NCBI GenBank assembly: GCA_963585895.1
Contig: OY757911.1
Span: forward strand, 87,310,275 to 87,374,274
Reading direction: 5' to 3'
Length of the DNA: 64,000 nucleotides
From: Sepioteuthis lessoniana
Taxonomy: Eukaryota; Mollusca; Cephalopoda; Myopsida; Loliginidae
Part shown: positions 1 to 10,659 of the stretch, piece by piece
Layout: every line of letters begins with the position of its first letter
Position numbering within the stretch: the stretch's first letter is position 1
Made by a program: the position numbers and the translations under genes
The notes under the pieces: generated by a model
Databases searched by the model: none
What the model was told of the DNA's origin: nothing
The model's input: only the letters and a program-made list of their open reading frames with translations

Positions 1-15
1 TCGTAAGGATATATC

Positions 16-45
16 CTGTTCACAAGGATATATCCTTGTGAACAG
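16..45. repeat. Perfect 30-bp palindrome
   Basis: CTGTTCACAAGGATA is followed directly by its exact reverse complement. The segment AAGGATATATCC also occurs just upstream, at 5-15. It may be a terminal piece of a mobile element cut by the window edge. No function can be assigned. Confidence 0.7.
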
Positions 46-59
46 TTTTGTTTCGCCTC

Positions 60-322
60 CGCTGATGGTTATTTCAGATAGATGATCACACCTGCACTTG
101 AAAAAAGAAAATGTCCACGTATGGTATATTTCAGATTCAGCTTTTGAAGAGAACGCTTAAATGTTCCATGATCCACACGCTTTCTTTCAAAATCACTACA
201 TCCATCATTGATAATCTTTTTCCATGATGTGCGGCTTTTGGTCAGACTTTCCCAGCGATCTACATCAATCTTCAATGCTTTAAGGCTGATTTTCAAGACG
301 TTCTTAAACTGCTTCCTTGGTT
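60..322 (-). pseudogene. LINE C-terminal fragment, 3' half (split by a SINE)
   Basis: On the minus strand this reads as the C-terminal tail of a non-LTR retrotransposon polyprotein. It begins KQFKNVLKISLKALKID and continues with WESL, then SWKKIINDG and FERKR. This matches the common LINE tail pattern of KRFKD, LK-LKA, WE-LA-DR-WR and G-FE-R. The region after it resembles a degraded C-terminal zinc finger. The matching upstream part lies at 507-650, and the two halves are separated by a SINE with a 10-bp target-site duplication. The family and motif are recognised from memory; the clade is not determined. No reverse transcriptase core remains in the window. Confidence 0.6.
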
Positions 323-506
323 CATCATATTTACCAACCCCTCCACTTGGGCAAGGTATGACACAAGGTCAATTTTTAAGCGGAGTTTAACAGGTTTGAA
401 TTTAGAGTTTTCCTTCTCTTAGACTAGTTGCCTCACCAAGGCTGAAGAACCCAGTCTGCCCTACTATTTACCCCTAGCTGGAGGGAGAATAATTGGATTC
501 ATACCT
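323..506 (-). mobile_element. tRNA-derived SINE type A, 5'-truncated, inserted in a LINE
   Basis: The sequence matches the 3' two-thirds of the full-length SINE at 47814-48107, including the tail that ends GGGGTTGGTAAATA. The tRNA-like head is missing. TTCCTTGGTT occurs on both sides (313-322 and 507-516) and is taken as a 10-bp target-site duplication. Rejoining the flanks restores the LINE reading frame from the basic segment (HKPRK) into KQFKNVLK, which supports a simple insertion. Confidence 0.75.
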
Positions 507-660
507 TTCCTTGGTTTATGTGGTGGGCTTTCTCTTCTGGTTAGTTCACTTTTTAGTAACTGTTTCGGGAGCCTCCACATCATCCATGCAAACGAGATGA
601 ACAGCCCAACGCATCTCATTGAAAATTATCCTTTTCCTAATGCTTATGCTGCATGGTCTC
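507..660 (-). pseudogene. LINE C-terminal fragment, 5' half
   Basis: The minus strand reads MRWAVHLVCMDD, then a degraded basic segment. This corresponds to the LRW-GH--RM-D motif that lies between the reverse transcriptase and the C-terminal tail in many LINEs. It joins the piece at 60-322 across the SINE. In-frame stops show it is dead. The 5' limit near 660 is where recognisable motifs end. Confidence 0.55.
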
Positions 661-860
661 AACAATAGTAATGTGTGTAAAAGTTAAATTTGATATTTAG
701 GATTCTCTGATAATTCTGATGAAACTTCTACAGTCACTTAACATGACACCTGTGGGTTTTTCACGTTTCAGACCCATACATCAAAATCGTAAGGACACAA
801 ATCTCATACACACTGAGCTTTGTGTTTCATATAATACCAGACTCATTTTCAACCTTCCCG

Positions 861-862
<2 letters not shown>

Positions 863-906
<44 letters not shown>
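863..906. repeat. (TA)n microsatellite
   Basis: About 22 uninterrupted TA units. Confidence 0.95.
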
Positions 907-908
<2 letters not shown>

Positions 909-1334
909 GGATTTTACTGGTCCAGCGAGAGAAAAGTGGAAATCTTTAAATGAATTGGTCCACAAATAATTTCAAATTTGGACTTAGATTTTATTATAAT
1001 TATTATTTCATATTCTTGTGCGCTACACGTTTTTCGGACTTTTTGATCTTCTTCAGGCGATTTGATAGGAAAGTTTATGGTAAGTACGGACTGTTTTATT
1101 TTATAGTATCCATTGTTTTGATTTTGTTTAATTACAGATGTGTGTGTCGGTGAATGTCCCATTGATGTTAATTGTCCGTGATAGACTATGTAATTTTTTG
1201 TATATGTAAGTTTATATGCACACGTATATATGCATGTATACTCAGATATGATACACTCGTATACACACGTATTTTCAAGGGCATTAGGTGGATTTTTGTC
1301 CTTCTGTATTCCTTCAGCCTCTAGTCTATATTTT

Positions 1335-1337
<3 letters not shown>

Positions 1338-1416
<79 letters not shown>
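1338..1416. repeat. (AT)n(GT)n compound microsatellite
   Basis: A long AT run passes directly into a GT run. It abuts the LTR that starts at 1419 and may have expanded after the LTR element inserted. Confidence 0.95.
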
Positions 1417-1417
<1 letters not shown>

Positions 1418-1418
1418 T

Positions 1419-1637
1419 TGTGTCATGGTAAATGAAGGTAGCCAATTACTCACACAAAGAGAAAGTAGGAGATATGTAATAATAGCGAATAAGAAGAAAG
1501 TCAAATACTTGGTAATAGCATATCTATTCGATAAGGAATCCATATACATTCCAACTCGCCATTTATCTGATTGCTAATTAATAAGATGGACGAAACCATT
1601 CTTTTATGGTCCATAGGGTGGTAGGTAATCCTATACA
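1419..1637 (-). mobile_element. LTR of Ty3/Gypsy-like element (3' LTR)
   Basis: This ~219-bp segment recurs in the same orientation at 4930-5144, with about ten substitutions and one 4-base indel by eye. Read on the minus strand it starts TGTATAGG and ends GACACA, which fits TG...CA LTR ends. It lies downstream of the integrase remnant on the minus strand, so it is the 3' LTR. I could not find a target-site duplication, because the outer flank is a microsatellite. Confidence 0.75.
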
Positions 1638-1721
<84 letters not shown>

Positions 1722-1738
1722 TGTGTGTGTGTGTGTGT
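1638..1738. repeat. (TA)n(GA)n(TG)n compound microsatellite inside the LTR element
   Basis: Three dinucleotide runs in series lie between the 3' LTR and the integrase remnant. The expected polypurine tract and the integrase catalytic core are absent here. Confidence 0.9.
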
Positions 1739-1789
1739 CCTCTGTGTGTATACCTGTGCGTGCATATGTATACATACATATATCTATAC

Positions 1790-4700
1790 AGTTATTTACA
1801 AAAAGTTCTATATCACAGTCGATTCTCGGCCAATATACAAAACTTCTAATTTGTGACTTCATTCTACTCATTCCAGAATATCCAATATGAAAATCTTTTA
1901 AAATCCTTTTTCTTAGTGAGACGGTTATCCCCACTCTCTGCGTACATTTATACATCATCACAAATAAAAAAGAATATTATTCTTCATAGTACTTTTTTGT
2001 GTTTATTTTCTGCAGGTGTTACCAGTTTTTTAATTTTCATTATAAAATCGTCTTTTTGAGCTTCAATCCTGATTTTATCGAAAGTAACAGGTGTTTCTCT
2101 GACGTTTTTAGCGATGCAATTACAGTATCTTCAAACGGTTAATTAAACTTGGGAATAAGTCTAAACAGCCTATCCGCACGTCTTTATTCTTTTGATGGTA
2201 TATATTCCATTTTAAAATCGTAGTCTAACAATAAGGTTCCTCGGCGTTTTAATCGATTCGCTGTATGTTTAGGTATACATTTTTAGAACAGTAATGACAT
2301 AGTAAGTTCTGCAAACACCATCTCGTGCAATTTTTTACGGCTAAAAATTATTACTAACGCCTCTCGCTCAATTTGACTATACATTTTTTTCAGCTATCAG
2401 CTAAGTCCTAGATGCATGCACTGTAGCCTTCATTTTTCTATCTATAAATTTGTGTAAGATAACAGCACCAATACTGGTATCATTGGCCTCTGATGCCACC
2501 ACAATGTCCTGTTTAGGGTCGTAATGTATTAGTGATAAATCTGAAGTTAGTATTTTCAAAGATTTTTTAAAAGATTTTTCACATTCATTTGACCAATTCC
2601 ACTTAACATCTTTTTTTTTAACAAATTATTCAATGGAGTTCTTCATTTATGTTTATTTGGTACATAAATACTGTAATAATTTACAAGTCCTAGAAATGCT
2701 TGCAAAGTAGACACGTTAGTCGTGGGAGGCATATTTTTAACGCAAAATACCTCTCGTTATCCAGTCTTCGCCCGTTCACGTCTATGATCTGCCCAAGATA
2801 CTTTATGCTAATGATAAAAAATTCGCACTTGGTATCACTCACTTTGAAACCAAAATCTTTAATCTTTTCGAAAACCTTCTTTTTATGAGATCTGCGTGTT
2901 CTTTTCTATTTTTTACTCCTTATTAAAATGTCAACTTAATAGACTACTGAAAAATCAAGTCCTGCCAGCATAGCATCAATTATCTGCCGGAAAATATTAG
3001 GTGTGACTTTATTTCCGAAAGGAAGTCTCTCAAATTTGTAAAGTGTTTAGTGTAAGTAATTTTTTTACAACTTTTGTCCACTTCAATCTGAAGATCAGTA
3101 TCTGACAACTCTATTTTCGAAAAGAATTTTCCGCCGTTCAAATACGCGAATATATTTTCCGGGCACAGTAGAGGATAATTAAGGGTCTTCAAACTCTCAT
3201 TTAACCCCGTGGAGTAATCTGCACAAAATCTAATCTTACTATTTTTCTTTATCACGCTGAACTCCACTTACAGTAATCAACGGGTAAGATCACTCCAAAA
3301 TTTTCAAGTCTGTCCAGTTCCTTATTAATACTTTCCAAAGCAGCAAAAGTTACTCAACGTTTTGGTTTGTAAACAGGGACGGAATCATCTTTGGGTTTAA
3401 ATGTAGCTTTTATTTTTGAACATTTGAACCCTCTGAAAACACGTCCGGGAATTTATTTTTAGGCACATTTTGAATTTTTCGTCCGCCATATTTGTTCTGG
3501 GGAAGGTAATTTTCGTATAATTACAAAACGAGCTTATCGACAAGTCCCACAAATCGAATAATTCTATCTAATCAGTTCCAAATAAGTTAGAAGTATCATT
3601 TTTTTTTTAATAGATATGCTTTCTCTTTAGCCAGCTAGCCATTTACTGAAACATTTACAATTATTTGTTCTCTAAAAATAAATTCATTCCCCCAAACACT
3701 CTTTGCCACTTTCCTAGTTAAATACAAATAAGGTTTCCCTGAAGCCTTCCACGTTTTTTTGTCAGTTATGGAAATGTTGCTTCTCGTGTCTGACTGCATC
3801 CTAATACTTTTGTTATTAAAGTTAACGTTGATAAATTTTCTCTTCCGTGTTTCATTTCTATCTTTTTTTTTTGTCAGCATTACCTTTGCTGGTTTTTGAA
3901 TTTTTTTTTTTTTAGTTTTACAATGCGTCTACCAATGGCTAACTTTTCAACTCCTGAAACAAATTTTGTCCCTGAATAAACAATAGATCTTTTGATTCCC
4001 CACAACCAAAGCATTGGTATGATTTTTCGTCAGTCCTCCTTTAATTTTTGACGCGTGCCCGGCACCTGAAAAACATCTCTTGAATTTTCGCTGAATCAGA
4101 TTTTAAAGTCATGATCCTTTCACATTCATTGGCTACCGTCTGCATAGTTAGTTTCGAATCTTCTTCAATCTTCATTAATAAACGACACCGAATTTCCGAG
4201 TCTCTTTCCGCCGTTAACCCTTGGATAAATATTAAGCATTTAAAATGATCTGCTGTTAACTCATTCAGTTTAAATCTCTCGCATTCCCTATTGACAATGC
4301 CAGCGTTGATGACAATAATCGTTCACCTTTTTCATTAGACAAAGACACTGGTATCGCGTATAGAATAAAGAGCTTTTTCACAAAAATTCTTGACAAAATC
4401 AAAACCGTTTCATTAAAAGTTATGTTTCCTTTGTTTTTTTAAGCAAAATATTGTTGCAATACTTTTCGTGTTCTACCGGAAATAATTTTCGTAAAAGGAG
4501 GAAACGTACCTTTTTTCTCGTCTGTCTGTTTTACATTCACTTCTGAAAATCTCCTTCAAAAATTATGGGTTTTTCAGGATTATAAGTAAACTCGCCAATC
4601 GAATAAGCGACAGTGTCCGGAGTAAAAGAAATTGTTGAACTATTTCCTTCTGCAGACTTTTGCAAGACTCTTTCCAAAAACTTGGACTATTACATCAAAT

Positions 4701-4929
4701 TTTCATACTGCTGTAGAAATGTTCTTCCAATATTTCTGACGTATTCCTCGGTTGTTGTTGCTGTAATTATTACAAGACAAATGTTTTCATCACGTTTGCC
4801 AACTTCTTTACTGTGGTGTCGGTACCAAAAATAAAAACATTTTTCCTTTTCGGAATGGCCACTAACTTCTGCTAAAATTTTATCTTAGTTTCGTACTTCG
4901 TTGTAAATTTGAATTTTTATCGCCACTTT
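1790..4929 (-). pseudogene. Ty3/Gypsy-like gag-pol, multiply broken
   Basis: Order on the minus strand: gag remains (about 4900-3950), with a degraded zinc knuckle reading CFGCGES; protease (3880-3635), where the expected DTG active site reads DTR; reverse transcriptase (3267-2930), with IRFCADY and KIELSD, then a frameshift before LPFGNKV; and the N-terminal integrase zinc-binding region (1961-1790), with HIGYSGMSRMKS. In the reverse transcriptase the catalytic Y-x-D-D reads Y-stop-V-D near 2932-2943. The integrase DDE core is missing and its place is taken by microsatellites. The element is flanked by the LTRs at 1419-1637 and 4930-5144. Next to the 5' LTR the minus strand reads TGGCGATAAAAATTC, a possible primer-binding site. 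The family is well supported; the element is certainly inactive. Confidence 0.8.
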
Positions 4930-5144
4930 TGTGTCATGGTAAAGGCAGCCAATTACCCACACAAAGAGAAAGTAGGAGATATGTAATAATAGCGAATAAG
5001 AAGAAAGTCAAATACTTGGTAATAGTATATCTATTCGATAAGGAATTCATATACATTCCAACTCACCATCTATCTGATAGCTAATTAATAAGAAGGACGA
5101 AACCATTCTTTTATGGTCCATAGGGTGGTAGGTAATCTTATGCA
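4930..5144 (-). mobile_element. LTR of Ty3/Gypsy-like element (5' LTR)
   Basis: Partner of 1419-1637. On the minus strand it starts TGCATAAG and ends GACACA. Four bases beyond its inner end a TGG-starting primer-binding-site candidate is seen. About 95% identity between the two LTRs points to an insertion that is not recent. Confidence 0.75.
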
Positions 5145-5640
5145 ATAATATGTATACATATACATACATATGTATGTGTTTATTTCCTGTTGATTACTTA
5201 CAGAAAGGCACAAGGCCTTAAGTTTGGGGGGAGGGGGGAAGGGTGCGGTCTTGCATTAACTATGTTTTTACTAAGGGGACCTAGCTAGCCACATTCGCCG
5301 ACCCATTCAACAATACAATATATAGTCATTCATCCGTCGCCTTGCGCGCTGCTACCACCAAAATACCACATTTGCTCTATGGAGAAAGACCTACTTAAAA
5401 CCCCGGAAGTGATGCATGATTTTATACATATGTATGTGTGTGTGGGGAGTGTCATCAATGTATATTTTGTGCGAACACACACTTATATTTTCCCAGTGTA
5501 TTGGGCATTTTTTGAATTGCACCTTAAATTTCTATTCATTATGAATGTTGTCTTGGAGTTTCCAAAAGTATTTCTATGATTATATTACATACTCCATATC
5601 TTTTATTTTTGTATTTTGAGAGTCCATTCGTTGTGTGTCC
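5145..5640. other. No gene recognised
   Basis: AT-rich sequence with a short ATACAT-type tract at 5150-5180. A short G-rich run lies at 5226-5240. Nothing else recognised. Confidence 0.5.
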
Positions 5641-7110
5641 CCCAAATTAAGATGAGGTTATTGCTTGTTTTCACCTTTGCTTTTAATGGTTTTGTTGTGT
5701 CTAATATGTTTTTTATTCAGTCATTGTTTTAAATTTGATCTAGGTTCTTTGATATTTCCGTGAATAGCTTTGAGTTGTTTTGCTTTATCTCGAGCCATAT
5801 GCTCGGGGTTGTTAGTTACTATCTTTTTATAGGGTTCATGGTTTTTCTGCTTATTTGAATCCTTGATTTATTAGTTTCGTGAATATCCTCTCGTAACTCT
5901 TCTAGGCAAATTAGTTGTAGGTTTTGTTAGTGACAATGGTGGAGAGCCAACGTGCTAGAGTGTAAGGGATGGATTTTACGCAGCTTTTTATGTGATAGAT
6001 CTTGAAATTGAGGTATCGTTGGATGTCTGTGGGTTTGTGATAAATATCTGTGATAATTTACCCCTTTTGATTTTAACGAAGATGCCTAAAAATGGTAGTT
6101 CTTTGAAATTGTGTTCTACGGGGAATTTTATTTTAGGGTGTAGCTTTTGAAGTAATTTTTTTAAACACTGGAATCCTGAATTTTGATGTAATTCTAATGT
6201 TGTTCTTTCGATTCTAAAATATAGATTTGCCCCAAGAGCATTCCTAAAATATGAGTCATCCAGGTATCTTTTCCATGATCTAATTCGCTTTTTATATTGT
6301 TACTGCATTTTTTCTTATGATTTCTTACAGCTTTTCCTTTTAGTATACTTAGGTAAGAGTGGCGTACTTTGGTACCAATTTAGTTCTCATAGCAGTTCTT
6401 TGGGTTTGCATGTAGTTTTTGTTGTCAAATTCAAAAGAGTTATTATTTAAGATTAGTTCTATACCACCAGTGATAATTTTTGTTAAATCTTGGGGGTAAT
6501 ATTTCTGGGTATTTTTCAATCCAAAACGAGATGGCTCGTTTTCAAAATTCATAGGATATTACCTTATAGGTTGGTGATATCAAAGGTTACCAAAAGTGTA
6601 TTTAGATCATTTTTCTTTCTTGTTATTGTTGTTGTGGTCTTGAGTTTTAAAAGTGGAGGTAATCTCTACAGTAGCTTTTTGTCTTATTTAGAAATGGTTT
6701 TACTAAAATGTCTATTAGTTTTCTTAGTCTGTTGGTAAGTCACGATATACCTTCTACTATAGGTCTAAATTCGAGATCTCTGAGTTAGAAATTTCTATGT
6801 ATTCAAAATTTTATATTTCTACATCTCTTTTTGTTTACTCAGACTTGTAGACATTTGGTAATCCGTACAAGTTTCTTGTTTTTTTATGCAGTTAGTAAGG
6901 AAGTCCTTTTCCTTTTTAGTTAATGTCTCATTGTATATAGCGCAGAACTTTGTAATTTTTTATAAGTCGTCTACATTTGTATCTATAAATTCATAGTTGG
7001 TTTCATCCCTTAGTATTTCCTGGAATTTTCTTTTTATCTAAAATGATTACTGTGGTCCCCCTGTCTTTTATAATTATGTCGTTGTTTTCCAGTATATTCT
7101 GTCACGTGAT
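5640..7110 (-). pseudogene. Penelope-like element reverse transcriptase remnant
   Basis: On the minus strand the reading frame shows hallmarks of the Penelope-like reverse transcriptase: ELILNNNSFEFDNKNY then TAMRTKLVPKYA (about 6470-6360), the catalytic RYLDDS with YLDD intact at 6255-6266, then LHPKIKFPVEHNFKELPFLGI, then a thumb-like segment ICLEELREDIHE near 5900. Several stops and frameshifts interrupt it. The N-terminal part upstream of 7000 and any GIY-YIG domain below 5800 are too decayed to assign. Limits are approximate. Confidence 0.7.
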
Positions 7111-8270
7111 AGCTCACGGAGACGAAGAGGTAAGACTGATACTATCCTCCCGTATTGAATGAGAGTATCAAGCAGTCAAAAAGTGACCGTTAGGAAGGAA
7201 TGTGGGTCACACAGGAGACCAGATGTTCGCACTTAAGTGACCTCAGGTCGCCGGACATCGGAAGGGGAAAGAGAGAAGCCAAATTATTGGCGGGGACCCC
7301 AAACGGAAGTGGGGTTCCCTTCCCCTCAGCGGAAGTAAGGCACAAAAAAGGTAGTTTTTGAGCAAGGCTCGTGGCAGACGGACCATAGCCATTTTACTCC
7401 GGGTTAAAGACAAAAGACTAACTGAGACACGAAGGACTCCAAAATCCTTCAAGCCAGTACTAAAAACAGAACAAAGTCTATTAGCCCGTGAAAGAAGAAA
7501 AATTCTCCAGTGGAACCCCGTCGAAAATAAGATAAGTAACTTTGGGACATTTTTCCTTTACACCCAAATTTTGTTTACCACTCTCTCTCTCAATTTGAAA
7601 AAGGATAAAAGCCAAGAAAAGACATTCATATTCATGGACTATCCAATTATATGTTTTGACACTTTGAACGTATATATATAACCGTAGTAAAGAACCTATG
7701 TATTTTCATTTTACCATGTGGTCTATGTTGTTATTTTATGCTTTCCTTTCAGCTTCTATTCGCCTTATGTTATCTTGCTTAGAACTGTCCTATTAATTCC
7801 TAAAGTATCACACGGGAAACCGGAGTTGCCGACTACCACAATATTAATATTATTACGATTAAAACCTATAGGCTCACTTTCTTCCATTATCTCGGTGAAA
7901 GAAGAAAGCGACCTGGTGGGTGTGTGATAGTGTGAAATTTGGAACCCCTTGCTAGCGGCGGTCAGTCTGGCCCTAAATTATTCCCTCACGTAATATGCCA
8001 GTTCTTATCTGCCTGAGAGAAGAACTCTGAACAGGACTTATTCTGTAGGGAATCAAGTGCCAACCTGCCCCGTCTTCACACGTGCGAAAATAAAGTCCCG
8101 TTTTGGGATTATAGTCAATTTGCCGTCACAATTCTAAGGATCATTTTTGTTTTGGTGAAAGCTTGTTAGATGTTTTTTTTCTCATAAGTTAACGTTCAGA
8201 ACTTTCCGAAGAATGCGTTTAACTCTCTAATATTACTTTTGCAGGAAGAATTTGGATATATATATATACA
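7111..8270. other. Unassigned block, relatively GC-rich between 7100 and 7550
   Basis: A 107-codon open frame (7358-7681, plus) begins MSKARGRRTIAILL but has no recognisable domain. The position beside a Penelope-like remnant suggests it may belong to that or another element; this is inference. Confidence 0.3.
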
Positions 8271-8279
8271 CATTTGAAC

Positions 8280-8365
8280 CAATCTTTTTTAAATTCAGGA
8301 ATCCTGAATTTTGATGTAATTCTAAGGTTGCTATTTCCGATTCCAAAATATAAATTTTGCTGCTG
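8280..8365 (-). pseudogene. Second Penelope-like fragment
   Basis: The minus strand reads ILESEIATLELHQNSGF, closely matching the segment just after YLDD in the element at 5640-7110 (FRIERTTLELHQNSGF). At the DNA level 8298-8360 is near-identical to 6170-6235. It is a short fragment of the same family. Confidence 0.6.
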
Positions 8366-8449
8366 TAAATGAAGTGAATTGTGCTGTGTGACTGCTTTTT
8401 TATTTTCGTTAAATTACTCGGTTCATCTGTAATAAGGGACAAAAATGCG

Positions 8450-9050
8450 CATATTTTAGGTCCTTTTGTTGGGGGTGTGATCTCTCAGAAATCGACAGCT
8501 TCTCCATTGAGCATAAAATCAAGCTAAAAGGAAGCATGAATATTTTAAAGAGCCACTGACGGAATCAGTCAAACGTAAAGAATGAAATCTGATTGCAGAA
8601 TATATTCGCATTCTCCAAGTTTGAAAATGGCGCCAAACGCTTATTTGCAACTCATTATTTCGCTTCGAATTTCTTTTAAGTATCGGTAATATTCTGAGAC
8701 TTGATTTTTTTTCTCTTGTTAGTCGTTTGTTGCGATAAAAAAAGATTCATGTTTTATTTATTGCTTTGATATTTTATTTCTCTTTAAAATTTTACCTTAA
8801 ATGATATTTATTATGTGACTTTTATTTTGTGAATATGGGTATCAAATAAGTTTGATGCAAAAATTCGCAGCAGCAATTTGCAATGTTTGTAAAGAAAGTT
8901 CTTTAAACATTTTTTAGAAATTCATATGATTGATTGATTTTAATGACACGTCAATTTGTCTTGAGCTATTTTCTGCCGAGAGTTTAAGGAATTGTGCGCA
9001 TTGCAAGTTTATATTAACATTTTTTGTGTTGTTGTTTCTTAGTAGTTTTT
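8450..9050. other. No gene recognised
   Basis: AT-rich. A small hairpin CCACTGACGGAATCAGT lies near 8552. Nothing else recognised. Confidence 0.5.
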
Positions 9051-9054
9051 TGCA

Positions 9055-9200
9055 TCCAATCATATATCAGGTATTCCTATCTAATACAAATAACTTGCAC
9101 ACAGCTCTCCGGTATCAAGTATTCCTATCTAATACAAATACTCTGTACACAAGAATACTTGAAACCATACAACTATCTAACATTAATAATCCGTTGATTT
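9055..9200 (-). repeat. Family R internal-repeat fragment
   Basis: Two tandem units of the type 'CAAGTATTCCTATCTAATAC ... TGTACACA' match the inner repeats seen in R copies at 17340-17585 and, reversed, 52300-52830. Confidence 0.5.
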
Positions 9201-9530
9201 TTTTTTTTCATATATTCCGGAAATAAAAACATTCAATTTTATTTCTTTTGCGTGATTTCATTTAGTCACAATATCGCCTAATTATTTTTAATTGAACGAA
9301 AATAATTTGTTTACATTTATACTTGTACGAGCATTATGATCTGTCCTCGGGGATTTTTTAGCCGCATTCGCTTACATATTAGCGCATAAATATTCTTTCT
9401 CTCCTACAGAGTGACATACTCACTCGAAGATCATTATACACATAAAATATATCAACTAGATTTAGACAACGCGAACTACTGGATTGAATGCATAAACTTT
9501 ATCAACTATATATATACATATTCACAAGGG

Positions 9531-10655
9531 CTGAATCCAGTCGGCTGGACAGTAAAATACCCCGACTTCATCTCTGCACAGAGGTAAAAACCACACCCAA
9601 CGAGTGTCCTTGATCTTACACTTATCCGCCTGATGGTCACGCTCCATTCCTGGAACTTTGGAGAATTCAGTGCCCCCCTCATTACCATTACTCCCAGGTC
9701 CACTCTGACTTTGAGTCATAGTACCTGTTAGGGTCCCATCTATGGATTAAATTGAACGATTTAGGTTGCTTTTGTTTGGTTGGTTTTATGGCATATCAAC
9801 CTTTGTAGGTTATTTAACGCCAAATCCATTTTTATGTAAATAATCTGTTCTGTTGAAAACAGTTCAGTTTAGCATAAGTACACAGTTTAATTGCCAAAAA
9901 CATTTCCATTTAAAACTATTCAAGCAGTTATATGTAATAATTCAGTTAAGTATAAATACAGTTTTAATGTTGAAAAACAGTTCTATTTGAAATAATTCAG
10001 TTAAGCATAAGCACGCAGTTTAAGTGCAAGTACGGTTTAATTGTCAAAAACGTTTCTATTTCAAGCTATTCAGTTTACTTAATTCATTTTAGCATAAGTA
10101 TGCTGTTAGTTCTATTTAACCCATAGATAGGGCCCTATCAGGTGCTACCACTCCGGGCCAGAGTGGACCTGGGAGCAATGGCAATGAAGGGGTACTCCGC
10201 ATTCCTCAAAGCTCCAGCATTGCTGGAACCTCACTATCAGATTGTTTAGTGTCATATCCAGGACACTCGTTGGCGGGGGGGTCTTACCCCTCTGCAGAGA
10301 AGCAGTCGGTGTATTCTACAGCCCCAGCCGACTGGGCAATTGAACAATTTAATCATATTTGAAACCATGTAACTGTGTAAACAAATGACAATTAAATTGA
10401 ATTATCAATATTGTATAATAATAATTGGAACCAATTAACTGTGTGCAAACAAAAAGTGTTAAATAGAATTATTGATATTCAACAGTAATACTTGAAACCA
10501 ATTAACTTTGTGCAAACAAATGAACCCTGACTAATTTTTAAATTTTTACCAGCAAACTATCCGTTTACAAATCATACACATTTATTATATATGCCTAAAC
10601 AGGATTTGACATCAAATAACCTATAAGGTTTGATATGCCGTAAAACACAACCAAC
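9531..10655 (+). mobile_element. Family R retroposon copy R-a, interrupted by R-b
   Basis: The 5' core in sense orientation runs 9531-9750 (CAGTCGGCTGG near the start; CATTACTCCCAGGTCCACTC near the end). It is then interrupted by a second, inverted copy (9764-10338). The internal repeats continue at 10352-10560. The 3' hairpin tail (ATCAAATAACCTATAAGG, then GATATGCC) ends with AACC units near 10655. ATTGAACGATTTA at 9751-9763 and ATTGAACAATTTA at 10339-10351 flank the inner copy. Confidence 0.7.
9764..10338 (-). mobile_element. Family R retroposon, complete copy R-b (575 bp)
   Basis: Reads on the minus strand from GCCCAGTCGGCTGGGG to a tail ending in AACC repeats. A 13-bp target-site duplication with one mismatch flanks it. 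The 5' 220 bp contain six consecutive perfect stems. In plus coordinates these are 10126-10139 (GATAGGGCCCTATC), 10148-10166 (CCACTC/GAGTGG), 10214-10226 (CCAGC/GCTGG), 10249-10266 (GTGTC/GACAC), 10278-10290 (GGGGT/ACCCC) and 10303-10334 (CAGTCGG/CCGACTG). The inner 9835-10115 is a degenerate AT-rich tandem repeat. The 3' end forms a GGCAT...ATGCC hairpin. It has no coding frame. It behaves as a SINE-like element, but no clear tRNA A or B box was found in its core. Confidence 0.75.
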
Positions 10656-10659
10656 CGAC

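Noticed and set aside
914..1549. 211-codon open frame on the minus strand
   Set aside because: It spans (TA)n/(GT)n microsatellites and LTR sequence; the protein is largely IYIYIY and THTHTH.
5075..5110. CTGATAG ... GACGAAAC in the Gypsy LTR, resembling a hammerhead core
   Set aside because: The conserved CUGANGA core is broken (CTGATAG, and CTGATTG in the other LTR), and it lies on the strand opposite to the element.
9777..10655. A DNA transposon with terminal inverted repeats (the reversed and forward R tails at each end)
   Set aside because: The target-site duplications at 9751-9763 and 10339-10351 show instead one R copy inserted in inverse orientation inside another.
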